A stretch of DNA of 64,000 nt from an uncultured Rhodospirillales bacterium (GTDB taxonomy: Bacteria > Pseudomonadota > Alphaproteobacteria > Kiloniellales > Kiloniellaceae): the NCBI GenBank assembly GCA_913060675.1, contig CAJXUS010000011.1:30804-94803 (forward strand), given 5' to 3'. Under the pieces are notes generated by a model. That model saw only the letters and a list, made by a program, of their open reading frames with translations, had not been told where the DNA came from and did no database searches. Shown in pieces: positions 45,808-54,998 of the stretch; position 1 is the stretch's first letter; each line of letters begins with the position of its first letter. Made by a program: the position numbers and the translations under genes.

Positions 45808-46665
45808 CTACAGCCTAGCTATGGCAACAAAGGCTTCGACTACGCGCCTCTTTAATTGGCTTTTCAGACACACAACCATATCTCGATTGCTATCACGTAA
45901 CTCTCTGATAAAGACGGCTCTGGTTCGATCATCACCTAAAACTTCATGTTCAAATAAAAAACCAATGCCTAAACCGACAGCAACTGCTTCTCGCACAGCT
46001 TCTCGACTACCGAGTTCAAGTACATTGCCATACCCAAGACCAAGGTTTTTCATTTCCTTGTCTAATACACGCCGTGTGTTAGAGCCCCTTTCTCTCAAAA
46101 TCAGCTGTTCATCGTTAAGTTCTACGAGGCTTATTTCTGACTTGCTCGACAAGAAGTGATCTTTGTGTACCAAAGCGACCATCGACTGCACCGATAGCTC
46201 ATCAATTACCAACCGGTCATCCCCACGACAATTCGCAGTTATCGCCACATCTGCGCGCTGGGCCAAAATATCCTGGCGAACGGATTCTGCATTCCCCAAA
46301 CTGACAGACAATTTAATCCCGGGAAATTTTGCTCGAAATAAGGAAATGATGTTCAAAGCAACATGCGGTCCATCTGCCGAAACTTTCAAATGCCCGACAT
46401 CAAGCGCAGAAGAAGCTGACAAATGGTTGCGAATTTCTTCCTCTTCAATAAAAAACCGCCTGGTTTTATCATAAAGAGCTTGTCCATCAGCCGTCAAAGT
46501 TGCTTTACCGCCACTGCGGATAAACAAGGTAAGACCATATGCATCTTCAAGACTACGAACTTGTATGGTGACAGCCGGCGGGGTCAGGTTAAGCAACAAG
46601 GCAGCTCGAGAAAAACTCCCCTCTCTAGCAACAGCATCGAAGGCCCGAAGCTGACTGTGTCTCAT
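45808..46665 (-). CDS. LysR-family transcriptional regulator
   Basis: The ATG at 46665 (GGAGGG just upstream) gives a 285-residue LysR regulator beginning RHSQLRAFDAVAREGSFSRAALLLNLTPPAVTIQVRSLE, a full winged helix. A longer in-frame start at 46701 would add 12 residues. The effector domain follows from about residue 85 (HLKVSADGPHVALNIISLF, AITANCRGDD, AVAVGLGIGFLFEHEVL). It is divergent from a ureidoglycolate-lyase-like gene, with a large inverted repeat between them. Confidence 0.9.
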   Translation of the reverse strand: MRHSQLRAFDAVAREGSFSRAALLLNLTPPAVTIQVRSLEDAYGLTLFIRSGGKATLTADGQALYDKTRRFFIEEEEIRNHLSASSALDVGHLKVSADGPHVALNIISLFRAKFPGIKLSVSLGNAESVRQDILAQRADVAITANCRGDDRLVIDELSVQSMVALVHKDHFLSSKSEISLVELNDEQLILRERGSNTRRVLDKEMKNLGLGYGNVLELGSREAVREAVAVGLGIGFLFEHEVLGDDRTRAVFIRELRDSNRDMVVCLKSQLKRRVVEAFVAIARL

Positions 46666-46722
46666 AAACCCTCCAGACTTAGGGAGGCATAACCACCCCA
46701 TTAATTTTATTTAATTTATTCC

Positions 46723-46782
46723 TCAGTGAATTTAATTTGTTTTTAAAATTAAATTTTTGCAAGCTTCAATTAAATTCACTGA
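46723..46782. promoter_or_regulatory. 15-bp inverted repeat between LysR and ureidoglycolate-lyase-like genes
   Basis: TCAGTGAATTTAATT (46723-46737) and AATTAAATTCACTGA (46768-46782) are exact inverted repeats separated by 30 bases of AT-rich DNA. The right arm ends 15 bases before the ATG at 46798. A likely two-site operator for the adjacent LysR protein. Confidence 0.55.
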
Positions 46783-46797
46783 CCACAGGACCATTTA

Positions 46798-47478
46798 ATG
46801 CCGACACCTAAATCGTTAGAGAAAAAAAGCTTCGATTACATGAACCCTTCCGTACCAGATGATCTTCCTGTTTTTGAAATTCCTTTGGTAAAAGCTACAA
46901 AAGAGAACCTGGAAGGTTTTGGCACCATCGTCACAGACTATATGAACCACCCCGTTGAGATAACACAATGGCCTCAACAGGGATGGCGTTCCATAGATAA
47001 AGGCACAGGCGATGAAGGCGGGCATCTTGAGGGAATATTCGAATTCTGGTGGGAAGGCGATATCCTGTTTGGTGAGAATATGGCCGTGAACGATCGATAT
47101 ATTCTCGGATGGTCTGAATTGCCGGGAAAAGCATCAAAAGACACCCAGGACCCAGATCGTTCTCAGCTTTTGATCTGGCACGCTAACTATCATCCTGATG
47201 GCGCCCAATTATTTTACCCCCTAGATAACAAGCCGTTTGTTGTTGCGCTTGCTAAAACTGGCGATGATATGAAGCCAGAAGATTGGGTCGCATTTTATTG
47301 TGACGGCAGTTTCGGGGTTTGTGTGCATGCCAATATTTGGCACGAAGCCATCACACCGCTTTCAGAAAAATCTCGTTTCTACGACAAGCAGGGTGCTGTG
47401 CATGCTCGGGTCAGCTGCGATTTTACCAAGGAGTTTGGGGTATTTGTAAAAATCCCGCTCAACCCAGATAAGTTATAA
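46798..47478 (+). CDS. Ureidoglycolate-lyase-family (AllA-like) protein
   Basis: A 226-residue cupin-like protein of the ureidoglycolate lyase family. The family-type segments are PLVKATKENLEGFGTIVTDY, QPQGW-like WPQQGWRSIDKGTG, DGAQLFYPLDNKPFVVALAKTGDD and VHANIWHEAITPL, with His residues able to bind metal. AGGA precedes the ATG. No other allantoin or purine catabolic genes are nearby, so the true substrate may differ. It is divergent from the LysR gene that probably regulates it. Confidence 0.78.
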   Translation: MPTPKSLEKKSFDYMNPSVPDDLPVFEIPLVKATKENLEGFGTIVTDYMNHPVEITQWPQQGWRSIDKGTGDEGGHLEGIFEFWWEGDILFGENMAVNDRYILGWSELPGKASKDTQDPDRSQLLIWHANYHPDGAQLFYPLDNKPFVVALAKTGDDMKPEDWVAFYCDGSFGVCVHANIWHEAITPLSEKSRFYDKQGAVHARVSCDFTKEFGVFVKIPLNPDKL

Positions 47479-47534
47479 GATCTTAGAAAGTTTCTTAGAT
47501 ACAAAGCCCGGTAAAGATTTTCTCGAAGATAAGG

Positions 47535-47557
47535 TATGCCAGCGTTTAGCTGGCATA
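47535..47557. terminator. Hairpin overlapping the ptsP stop codon
   Basis: TATGCCAGC (47535-47543) and GCTGGCATA (47549-47557) are a perfect 9-bp inverted repeat with a 5-base loop. It overlaps the last codons and stop of ptsP, between convergent genes. Confidence 0.45.
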
Positions 47558-49312
47558 TCGCTCATTGTAATCCTCAAGCATTGTCGCGATCCTACTGGGA
47601 TCACTCTGTGTCATAATGGCTTCGGCACGCCGCGTGACTTCCTCCATATTCAATTTCAGAATACGGTTTTTAACACGTGGCAATGCATTTGAGCTCATAG
47701 AGAGATCTCGTACCCCCAGGCCCAACAGAAGAGGCAGATAATTCACATCCCCAGCGACTTCACCACAAACTGACACGGGGATATGAGCCCGTCGTGCCGC
47801 GTCTACAGTCATAGAAATCAACTTCAGAACCGCAGGATGAAGCGGATTATAGAGATAAGCAACCTGCTCTTCTGCACGATCAATCGCCAGAGTATACATG
47901 GTCAAATCGTTGGTCCCAATCGCAAAAAAATCTGCGACTTTCGCCAGACCATCCGCAGCCAGAGCGGCTCCTGGAACTTCGATCATAATCCCCAGTGGTG
48001 GCAACGGATCGGCAATGCGCACGTCTTGCTTTTTCAGGCCTGCTGCAACTTCTGTTAAGGCCTTACGGACCTCTCTCACTTCCCCTGGAGTTGTCACCAT
48101 CGGCAAGAGAATACGCAAAGGTCCGTGGGCACTTGCTCGTAGAATTGCGCGTAACTGGGTATTGAGTAGATCACGATGTTTGAGAGATAATCGGATCGCC
48201 CGCAACCCAAGAGCAGGATTTGGAGAGTCAGTAGGTAAAGTTCCCAAGGCTGAAACCAGTTTTTCCCCACCAGCATCAAGGGTACGTACTGTCACTGGGC
48301 GACCAGACATGCCGTCAATGATTTCAGCTAGAGCTTCATACTGTTCTTGCTCAGTTGGAAGCTCTTCACGGTTCATAAATAAAAACTCGGTCCGAAGCAG
48401 GCCAACCCCCTCGGCACCGTTTGCAACGGCTTGTCCGGTTTCACGCGGCAGCTCTACGTTTGCCTGTAGCCCGACACGTTGATCATCTTTTGTTATGGCA
48501 ACAACATTACGCAATCGGGTTAGAGCACGAACTTCACGCTCTATATCTTTTTGACGTAACCTGTAGTCTTTGAGTCGTGCATCACTCGGATTTACAATGA
48601 CAAGGCCGTTGGTTCCATCCACGATTATGGTTTCACCAGTCTCGACCTCAGAGAGGAGACCGGGAACACCCAATACTGCAGGTAACCCAAGCGACCGCGC
48701 CATAATGGCGGTGTGGCCCTCTGGCCCGCCAAGTACTGTCGCAAATCCCCCGATTTGAGCGGGGTCCATCATTGCGGTATCTGCAGGCGTAATCTCTTCG
48801 GACAAAATCACCGAATTACGTGTAAGCCCGGAATAAGAATCGGTAACTGTTTTTGTCAGATTGCGAACAATCCTATGACCAACCTCTCGGACCTCTTGAG
48901 ATTTTGTCCTGAGATACGGATCTTCCATCGCAGAGAATTTTCGCGCAATTTGCCCAACTTCGGCCATAACCGCTGCTTCGGCATTTTTTTGGCCTGTTTT
49001 AATGCGCGCTTCAATCCCCCCTATAAGGCTGGAACTTTTAAGCATTTGCATATGAGCATCAAGCAAATACCCAAGCTCTTCTCCGGCAGCTCCGTGAAAA
49101 TCTTGAGACTGGCCATGAAGCTTTAACACCTGCTTTTGAGCCTTATCAACAGCGTCTGTTAAACGGGATAATTCACTTGGTACCTTAGAGGTAGGAACGC
49201 GGTACTCTAGGATTTGAATATCACTGGACTCGCTCAAATAGGCCGGGCCAATCACAACCCCTGGCGAGACAGCAAGTCCCTCAAAAATACTTTCGCCTAA
49301 CTTTATTGTCAC
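47546..49312 (-). CDS. ptsP: Phosphoenolpyruvate-protein phosphotransferase (enzyme I)
   Basis: A 588-residue enzyme I, taking phosphate from PEP to His200 in GGPEGHTAIMARSLGLPAV and passing it to HPr. It begins directly with the HPr-binding region (FEGLAVSPGVVIGPAYL) and has no N-terminal GAF domain, so it is enzyme I proper rather than EI-Ntr in layout. LRTEFLFMNREELPTEQEQ, IRLSLKHRDLLNTQLRAILRA and FAIGTNDLTMYTLAIDR form the PEP domain. The GTG start has AGGAAA upstream. It follows HPr and EIIA in one regulatory PTS cluster. Confidence 0.93.
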   Translation of the reverse strand: MTIKLGESIFEGLAVSPGVVIGPAYLSESSDIQILEYRVPTSKVPSELSRLTDAVDKAQKQVLKLHGQSQDFHGAAGEELGYLLDAHMQMLKSSSLIGGIEARIKTGQKNAEAAVMAEVGQIARKFSAMEDPYLRTKSQEVREVGHRIVRNLTKTVTDSYSGLTRNSVILSEEITPADTAMMDPAQIGGFATVLGGPEGHTAIMARSLGLPAVLGVPGLLSEVETGETIIVDGTNGLVIVNPSDARLKDYRLRQKDIEREVRALTRLRNVVAITKDDQRVGLQANVELPRETGQAVANGAEGVGLLRTEFLFMNREELPTEQEQYEALAEIIDGMSGRPVTVRTLDAGGEKLVSALGTLPTDSPNPALGLRAIRLSLKHRDLLNTQLRAILRASAHGPLRILLPMVTTPGEVREVRKALTEVAAGLKKQDVRIADPLPPLGIMIEVPGAALAADGLAKVADFFAIGTNDLTMYTLAIDRAEEQVAYLYNPLHPAVLKLISMTVDAARRAHIPVSVCGEVAGDVNYLPLLLGLGVRDLSMSSNALPRVKNRILKLNMEEVTRRAEAIMTQSDPSRIATMLEDYNERYAS

Positions 49313-49388
49313 GGCGTTTCCTACTCTCGTTTAACTTTATGATACCAATAGTGAGAAATAATTCGACGTTATCGCTACAAAACAGAAC

Positions 49389-49655
49389 TTAGTCTTCATC
49401 GAACTTGTTCGCGACAAGCTCTTCCAATGCAGCCATTGCCCGATCTGCAGCTGGACCAATTGCGGTTAGTTCAACCTCGCTACCAGTTGCTGCAGCCAAC
49501 ATCATTAATCCCATGATCGAACAACCAGATACCGCCGTATCATCCTTGCGAACGGTAATTTCTGCCTCAAATGTTTCAGCTAGCTTAACAAATTTTGCAG
49601 AAGCCCGAGCGTGTAAACCCCTTTGGTTTAATATCATTACTGTCTTGGTGAGCAA
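49389..49655 (-). CDS. ptsH: Phosphocarrier protein HPr
   Basis: An 88-residue HPr. The TTG at 49655 is preferred because GGGGGA lies 7 bases upstream; the ATG six codons on has none. The active-site His15 (RGLHARAS) takes phosphate from enzyme I, and Ser46 (SGCSIMGLMML) is the regulatory site for HprK, encoded 1.5 kb upstream. No sugar permease is present, so it serves regulation. Confidence 0.95.
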   Translation of the reverse strand: MLTKTVMILNQRGLHARASAKFVKLAETFEAEITVRKDDTAVSGCSIMGLMMLAAATGSEVELTAIGPAADRAMAALEELVANKFDED

Positions 49656-49718
49656 CTTTTATCCCCCGCGTTTGCCCGTAGCCCTAAAACCATCTTTATT
49701 TGAGGTTTAAAGCTGGAT

Positions 49719-50111
49719 TTACAGCAATTCAGAAGCGACATGAATATATTTACGTCCAGCTTCTTGTGCTGCCAAAACGGCTTTCTTCATCGGGTTACAA
49801 TCACGCAATCCAGCCAATTTAATCAACAGAGGGAGATTAACTCCCGCAACGACTTCAACGTTAGCCTGATCCATTATCGAGATCGCCAAATTAGAAGGTG
49901 TACCACCAAACATATCTGTCAAGATAACGACACCTTCGCCATCCTCAACTTTCTTTACAGAGGAGATGATATCCTTACGTCTTTGCTCCATATCGTCTTC
50001 TGGACCAATACAAACCGTTGCAATATGAGTCTGTTTGCCAACGACATGTTCTAATGCCGAAACGAATTCGACTGCCAGGTTACCGTGAGTAACCAGAACC
50101 ATCCCTATCAT
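49719..50111 (-). CDS. PTS EIIA component, mannose type
   Basis: A 130-residue EIIA of the mannose (ManX) family, starting MIGMVLVTHGNLA with the phospho-acceptor His9, then ILTDMFGGTPSNLAISIM and NLPLLIKLA. Without EIIB, IIC or IID partners nearby it is likely a regulatory terminal acceptor of the EI-HPr chain, possibly acting on ChvG/ChvI or other targets as in other Alphaproteobacteria. It is 63 bases upstream of HPr in the same operon. Confidence 0.93.
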   Translation of the reverse strand: MIGMVLVTHGNLAVEFVSALEHVVGKQTHIATVCIGPEDDMEQRRKDIISSVKKVEDGEGVVILTDMFGGTPSNLAISIMDQANVEVVAGVNLPLLIKLAGLRDCNPMKKAVLAAQEAGRKYIHVASELL

Positions 50112-50263
50112 GCCTTCCCTTTCCGCAGGCGCTTTCCTTTTGTTAAGGGAAAACTACCAGCATTCCTGGGTCCCTTACAAGGCGAAGCCCAGTGTTGGAA
50201 CATTTTTTCCAGAGTCTTTCACACAGTCGCGTCATCAATAGAGAGATTTAAAAGAAAAATGAC

Positions 50264-51163
50264 CTATTTATAACGATCAGGTTCTTTATCCATATCTCTA
50301 TGTGCAATAATAATTTGCGGCCAAACTGTCTCAAGCTTTTTGCCGAGCCATTCGGTCAAAGCAACAGAACGATGCCGACCTCCTGTACAGCCAATGGCAA
50401 TGGTGAGGTAATTTTTCCCCTCTTGCTGATAGCGCGGAAGCAGAGGGAGAATTAAATTTTGCAGATTACTTACAAAATCATCAAAACCAGGATCTTTCCC
50501 AACATAGTCTGCGACGGCTTTGTCTCGTCCAGAAAGACACCGTAAATCAGGATCATAATGCGGGTTGCGCAGGAAACGGACATCAAACATCAAATCAGCC
50601 TCTCTTGGAACGCCAAACCGATAAGAGAAAGACATGACCTGAAGGGTCATAACACCGCTCTCTTCCAGTCCCAATAAACTCGTGAAGTTATGCCTAAAAT
50701 TTGCAGATGTTGTGTCAGAACTATCGATGACATAGTCCGCTCTGGCTTGAAGAGGGGCAACAAGTCTTCGCTCGGCGAGAATTCCATCCTTTAAGGGGCG
50801 ATCCTCCGCCAGGGGATGGCGACGTCGTGTCTCTTTAAAGCGCCGTTCAAGGACATCAACAGAGCAGTCGAGAAAAACAAGGGACACATCCAATTCAGGT
50901 CTTTTATGCAAGGTCGCGATATGCTCAAGAAGAGGAGGGGCCGAAAAATTTCGCGAACGGATATCAATACCGACAGCCAAAGGACGTCGACGCGGTTTGT
51001 CCCCAATGACGATATCAAGAAGATTGAGAGGCAGATTATCAATGGCCTCGAACCCATGGTCTTCCAACACCTTCATCGCTGTGGAACGCCCTGCCCCCGA
51101 CATTCCCGTAACCAAGACGACTTTTAGAGGCTCGGATGCTGTTTCGTCTTTAATTTTTGACAT
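50264..51163 (-). CDS. rapZ: RNase adapter / nucleotide-binding protein RapZ
   Basis: A 299-residue P-loop protein with GMSGAGRSTAMKVLEDHGFEAIDNLPLNLL at 20-49, RRPLAVGIDIRSR, FLDCSVDVLERRFKETRRRHPL, the DYVIDSSDT motif and C-terminal IGCTGGRHRSVALTEWL. In E. coli RapZ controls glmS through sRNA decay; in Alphaproteobacteria it is a usual member of the hprK-PTS cluster as here. A 152-bp gap separates it from EIIA. Confidence 0.94.
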   Translation of the reverse strand: MSKIKDETASEPLKVVLVTGMSGAGRSTAMKVLEDHGFEAIDNLPLNLLDIVIGDKPRRRPLAVGIDIRSRNFSAPPLLEHIATLHKRPELDVSLVFLDCSVDVLERRFKETRRRHPLAEDRPLKDGILAERRLVAPLQARADYVIDSSDTTSANFRHNFTSLLGLEESGVMTLQVMSFSYRFGVPREADLMFDVRFLRNPHYDPDLRCLSGRDKAVADYVGKDPGFDDFVSNLQNLILPLLPRYQQEGKNYLTIAIGCTGGRHRSVALTEWLGKKLETVWPQIIIAHRDMDKEPDRYK

Positions 51164-51207
51164 AAATGACGGCCTGATTCCTGATAACAGTTCAAAAGAA
51201 CAAGTAG

Positions 51208-51660
51208 TTATCTAACTATATCGCTTTCTGAACGCGTTATAGCAAGTACCAGCTTTGCAATCGCTGAATGATCAAAACTGTGTAGCTTTAACTTTGGAAT
51301 GGATATGCCTAGGATTTCTTCAAATTCTGGGCTTGGCAATCTCTCGATTTGATCTCTTGGCACGAGGTCTACGACAAGCCCGACCGGAACATCTGAACAG
51401 CAAGAAAAAGTAACCACCCCAAGGCCTCGAACCTCAATTTTCCCGGCGATTGTTGGCGGGGGAGCTGCCAAAATTTCTTGGCCGTGGCGCGTTAAAAGAG
51501 TCTGGTCATCGGATACCAGTTCTGCTCGCCCCATATCAATAGCACGCAAAGCTAAATCCGATTTTCCGCTCCCGGGGTCCCCCCGTAACAATGCAACCGT
51601 CAACCATCCCTCTTTTTGAAAGGCGATACTTGTACAATGCATTAGTAAGCTGTCTGACAT
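51208..51660 (-). CDS. hprK: HPr kinase/phosphorylase (short alphaproteobacterial form)
   Basis: A 150-residue protein with only the C-terminal kinase half of the Gram-positive enzyme. Walker A GDPGSGKSDLAL at 27-38, then VSDDQTLL and IEVRGLGVV, the HprK signature. It phosphorylates HPr at Ser46. The stop codon of chvG immediately precedes its ATG (TAAATG), so it is translated with the sensor kinase and links carbon/PTS state to the ChvG/ChvI unit. Confidence 0.94.
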   Translation of the reverse strand: MSDSLLMHCTSIAFQKEGWLTVALLRGDPGSGKSDLALRAIDMGRAELVSDDQTLLTRHGQEILAAPPPTIAGKIEVRGLGVVTFSCCSDVPVGLVVDLVPRDQIERLPSPEFEEILGISIPKLKLHSFDHSAIAKLVLAITRSESDIVR

Positions 51661-53325
51661 TTAGCCCTGTCCAATGGGAAGAGATATTACAAACCGGGCG
51701 CCAATTATATCACCCGCCGAGCTTTTTTTGTTTTCTGCTTTTATTGTCCCATTATGCGCTTCGATGATCTGCTTGGAAATACTCAATCCCAATCCGGAAT
51801 GAGTTCCGAATTTTTCCTCTTGTGGTCGTTCAGTATAAAAACGATCAAAAATTGCTTCAAGTTTACCTGGTATAATCCCTGGGCCTTCATCCTCAACAGT
51901 AATAACGATAAAATCGTCATCCTTGCTGGCTGAGAGACTTATTTTACCCTCTTCAGGGCTAAAGGTTTGGGCATTGGCCATAAGGTTTCGAAGAACTTGT
52001 CCCAAACGACCTTCTAGTCCCTGGACGATATACTGCTCATCCTTATCAACAAAGACCTCAAAAGTTGGACCACCATTATTCACCCGTTGGATTTCAACCA
52101 ATGCCTCCAAGAGCTTCCCGACATCGACCTCTTCCATAGCCGCACGCGAAAGTTCTGCATCCAATCGCGAGGCATCAGAGATATCACTGATCAATCGATC
52201 AAGCCTTTGAACATCATCGAGAATAATAGACATCAGCTGTTTTTGCTGGTCCGGATCGCTAACTCTGGCAACGGTTTCAACAGCGGAACGCAGCGATGTT
52301 AATGGATTTTTGATCTCATGGGCAACGTCGGCAGCAAAACCTTCAATCGCATCCATGCGCGACCAAAGTGCTTCCGTCATAGCCCGCAACGCCCCGGATA
52401 AATCTCCGATCTCATCACGACGATGGGTAAAGTCGGGAATTTCATACTGCCGTCCCTTGCCATAGCGAACATAATCAGCCGCATTTGCAAGACGGCGAAG
52501 CGGACGCCCAATAATCCCCGCAAGATAAAGAGAAAGTAGGACGGTGACCCCAAGCGCTAAACCACAAACGGCCAAAATATCCCTGCGCCGATCTTGTACC
52601 GCTTTGGTAACAACCTCTGCATCTTTTGAAAGCATCAGTGCACCAAGCACCTGTCGGTAACGTTGCACCGGCACCGCCATAGATAAAACCAGGCGTCCAG
52701 CAGTATCGGTTCGCACCATACCAGCGGGCTCACCGTTCAAGGCAATTAAGACTTCGGTGTAATCTTCCGCGCTTTGATTTTGGGCTTCACGGTAGAGTGG
52801 CCAGTCGTCATGACCCGGCAACCAATTGATGATCTCTTCGTAGAAACGGATGATTCGATCCATCATCCCTCCCCCGCCGGGAACAGGCAATTCACCGACT
52901 TCAACCGGACCACCAATCCCTGCAAGATAAAGGCTGTCAGCCAGCATCTCACCACTGGTCGAGAATATGCGCGCACGTACGCCAATATCGTTTAACATGG
53001 CACGCATCAGGCTTCGCGTAAGCTCGGGAACCAGTTTTTCGTCCCCGACCTGACTTGCAACAACCGCAGTTGAGCCCAAGCTTAAAGAAAAAGCACGGCC
53101 CTGTATTGAAAGCGCATCCAATTCAGTCGCGATCAAACTAAGTCGATATTGCTCAAGGTGCATCAATCCGACTACTGGGATCAGAAGAACCAAGCTATTG
53201 ATCAATAAAATTTTATGCGTCAGTGACGAACGCCAACCGCGCTTACGCCCTTTGCGGTGCTTTTTGACCGTTTGAGCGATCTCAGCTTGCTGTTTATGGC
53301 TTTGATCAGCCAATTCTTCCCCCAA
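51661..53325 (-). CDS. chvG: ChvG/ExoS-type membrane sensor histidine kinase
   Basis: A 554-residue two-pass kinase: membrane helices at about 37-55 and 249-272 enclose a periplasmic sensory domain of some 190 residues, followed by HAMP (IIGRPLRRLANAADYVRYG), HisKA with His336 in VAHEIKNPLTSLRS, and HATPase (NLMANAQTFSPEEG, DEGPGI, HSGLGLSISKQII). ChvG senses acid and envelope stress and phosphorylates ChvI. The N-terminal 35 residues are very basic. It sits in the chvI-chvG-hprK order of the class with one extra gene between chvI and chvG. Confidence 0.93.
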   Translation of the reverse strand: MGEELADQSHKQQAEIAQTVKKHRKGRKRGWRSSLTHKILLINSLVLLIPVVGLMHLEQYRLSLIATELDALSIQGRAFSLSLGSTAVVASQVGDEKLVPELTRSLMRAMLNDIGVRARIFSTSGEMLADSLYLAGIGGPVEVGELPVPGGGGMMDRIIRFYEEIINWLPGHDDWPLYREAQNQSAEDYTEVLIALNGEPAGMVRTDTAGRLVLSMAVPVQRYRQVLGALMLSKDAEVVTKAVQDRRRDILAVCGLALGVTVLLSLYLAGIIGRPLRRLANAADYVRYGKGRQYEIPDFTHRRDEIGDLSGALRAMTEALWSRMDAIEGFAADVAHEIKNPLTSLRSAVETVARVSDPDQQKQLMSIILDDVQRLDRLISDISDASRLDAELSRAAMEEVDVGKLLEALVEIQRVNNGGPTFEVFVDKDEQYIVQGLEGRLGQVLRNLMANAQTFSPEEGKISLSASKDDDFIVITVEDEGPGIIPGKLEAIFDRFYTERPQEEKFGTHSGLGLSISKQIIEAHNGTIKAENKKSSAGDIIGARFVISLPIGQG

Positions 53326-53349
53326 TATGATCAGCCATATTTAGTCCCT

Positions 53350-53850
53350 TTAAAGTGACATCAATAGCTTTGTGGTCTGCTCGGTTAAACGATAGCAGAC
53401 AAGAAAACCACCCTGAGCCTGAACTTTCCATGCCTCAAGATAATTCCCGAGATAAATCAATCTTTCATTTGAGTAAACTGACAAGCTGTCGGGATGCTCC
53501 TGACCACCTCGTTGCCCCCAAAATACCCGATCTGGCCTTTTTCCCTGTAAATCACAGGAAACTTCACTTCCACCCTGCCGTAATCCAAGCCTAATCAATT
53601 CTTCTTGTTGCTGGCTTACGGAAAGATCAAATTGATCTCTGCCGACATCTCCCCTGTTATAGAGAATAATATCATAGGCTGGCAGCTCAGAGCCTTTCGG
53701 CTTAATCGAACCTTCATAAGTGGAAAGCGCCGTACTTTGTTGAAATGGATACTTGTTAGGATGCCCTTGAGCATCTTCAAACAACACCATCAACCCAAGA
53801 ACGACGAGACCCATTCCTACAACGAAAACTAACCTTTCAAATTTGTCCAT
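53350..53850 (-). CDS. Unrecognised single-pass membrane protein between chvI and chvG
   Basis: The ATG at 53850 has AGGAG 8 bases upstream; the TTG at 53853 is the alternative. I do not recognise the family. The 166-residue product has one N-terminal membrane helix (about 7-23) and then a soluble, probably periplasmic domain with only two cysteines (Cys99 and Cys152), able to form a disulfide. It lies 24 bases upstream of chvG and 69 bases downstream of chvI on the same strand, so it is probably co-expressed with the two-component system and may modulate ChvG. Confidence 0.75.
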   Translation of the reverse strand: MDKFERLVFVVGMGLVVLGLMVLFEDAQGHPNKYPFQQSTALSTYEGSIKPKGSELPAYDIILYNRGDVGRDQFDLSVSQQQEELIRLGLRQGGSEVSCDLQGKRPDRVFWGQRGGQEHPDSLSVYSNERLIYLGNYLEAWKVQAQGGFLVCYRLTEQTTKLLMSL

Positions 53851-53918
53851 CAAGAGCTCTCCTATAAACTTTAAACATTTGGAGATCAGGTCTGCCCCAC
53901 AAGCCCTCGACCTTACTG

Positions 53919-54617
53919 TTATTCTCGGTAGCGGTAACCAACACCATAAAGTGTCTCTATCTGGCCAAAATCATCATCTGTTTCTTTAAATTTCTTACGG
54001 AGTCTCTTGATGTGGCTATCAATTGTACGATCATCCACATAAACCGCATCGCCATAGGCCGCATCCATCAACTGGTCGCGATTTTTAACATGGCCAGGAC
54101 GTTGAGCTAAGGCTTTGAGAATCAAAAATTCTGTTACAGTTAGATTTACGTGTTTGCCCTTCCAAGTACAGAGATGACGAGAGGCATCTAACATCATATC
54201 CCCACGTTGGATCGGCTTTTCGCCTTCTTTACCCTCGCTGGCATCTTTATTGGCTTTTTCACGGCGCAGAAGGGCTCTGATTCTTTCAACCAAGAGCCTT
54301 TGAGAAAACGGCTTTGTTATATAATCATCCGCGCCCATACGAAGACCGAGTACTTCGTCAATTTCATCGTCTTTGGATGTCAGGAATATCACAGGTATTA
54401 CGTTATTATCCCTGATGCGACGGAGCAGTTCCATCCCGTCCATTCGCGGCATTTTGATGTCGAGTACCGCAAGGTCAGCTGGGTTTGATGACATACCACG
54501 CAATGCTTCTGCTCCGTCAGTATAGGTACGCACTTTAAAGCCTTCCGACTCAAGAGCGATTGAAACCGACGTTAAAATATTACGGTCGTCGTCAACCAGT
54601 ACAATATTGCCTTCCAT
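53919..54617 (-). CDS. chvI: ChvI-type response regulator
   Basis: The ATG at 54617 is chosen: GAGG lies 6 bases upstream, and the receiver domain then starts at once ([18 protein letters not shown]). An open frame extends to 54743 but looks unlike coding sequence. The 232-residue OmpR-type regulator has Asp9/Asp10/Asp11, the phospho-acceptor Asp53 in [11 protein letters not shown], Lys in YITKPFSQ, and a C-terminal winged helix ([47 protein letters not shown]). It partners ChvG in envelope-stress control. Confidence 0.93.
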   Translation of the reverse strand: MEGNIVLVDDDRNILTSVSIALESEGFKVRTYTDGAEALRGMSSNPADLAVLDIKMPRMDGMELLRRIRDNNVIPVIFLTSKDDEIDEVLGLRMGADDYITKPFSQRLLVERIRALLRREKANKDASEGKEGEKPIQRGDMMLDASRHLCTWKGKHVNLTVTEFLILKALAQRPGHVKNRDQLMDAAYGDAVYVDDRTIDSHIKRLRKKFKETDDDFGQIETLYGVGYRYRE

Positions 54618-54998
54618 GCCATTCCTCATATCAAGTTCAGGTGCCGTGCCTCTATCAGGGCCGGCTCCCTTGTTTCGCTTAAGCGATTTAAATAGTAAGT
54701 ATCCTGTCACAATAAGCAATGTGGCGCGTGACTGTGGCAGCATTTTGTCCCTGAATAGGCACTTATGGGAAATTAGTTCGTATAAGGATATTTAACAATT
54801 ACGCCCTGAACACATGGCCTCTTAGGCCTGCAATTCCTCTTAAGTGATCGATTATTCCACTTAAAAGTACAATTTCGCCGTTTTTCTGCTATTGAAACAC
54901 CTCAAAGCTCAAATACAATGCCGATCTTAGACGCATTAGTCGTGTGCCCCGCAAACAGGCCGATATTTCTGAAATCGACCGACAAAGGAATATTCTTA
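54618..54998. other. 381-bp divergent region between chvI and the FNR gene
   Basis: No convincing gene; open frames here are N-terminal extensions of chvI and of the reductase that lack ribosome sites. A short inverted repeat TTAAGTG/CACTTAA (54840-54846 and 54858-54864) is the only clear structure. Promoters of both divergent genes must lie here. Confidence 0.55.

Noticed and set aside
54618..54743. Longer chvI N terminus of 42 residues
   Set aside because: The ribosome site and the immediate receiver motif support the start at 54617; the extension does not resemble an OmpR-family N terminus.
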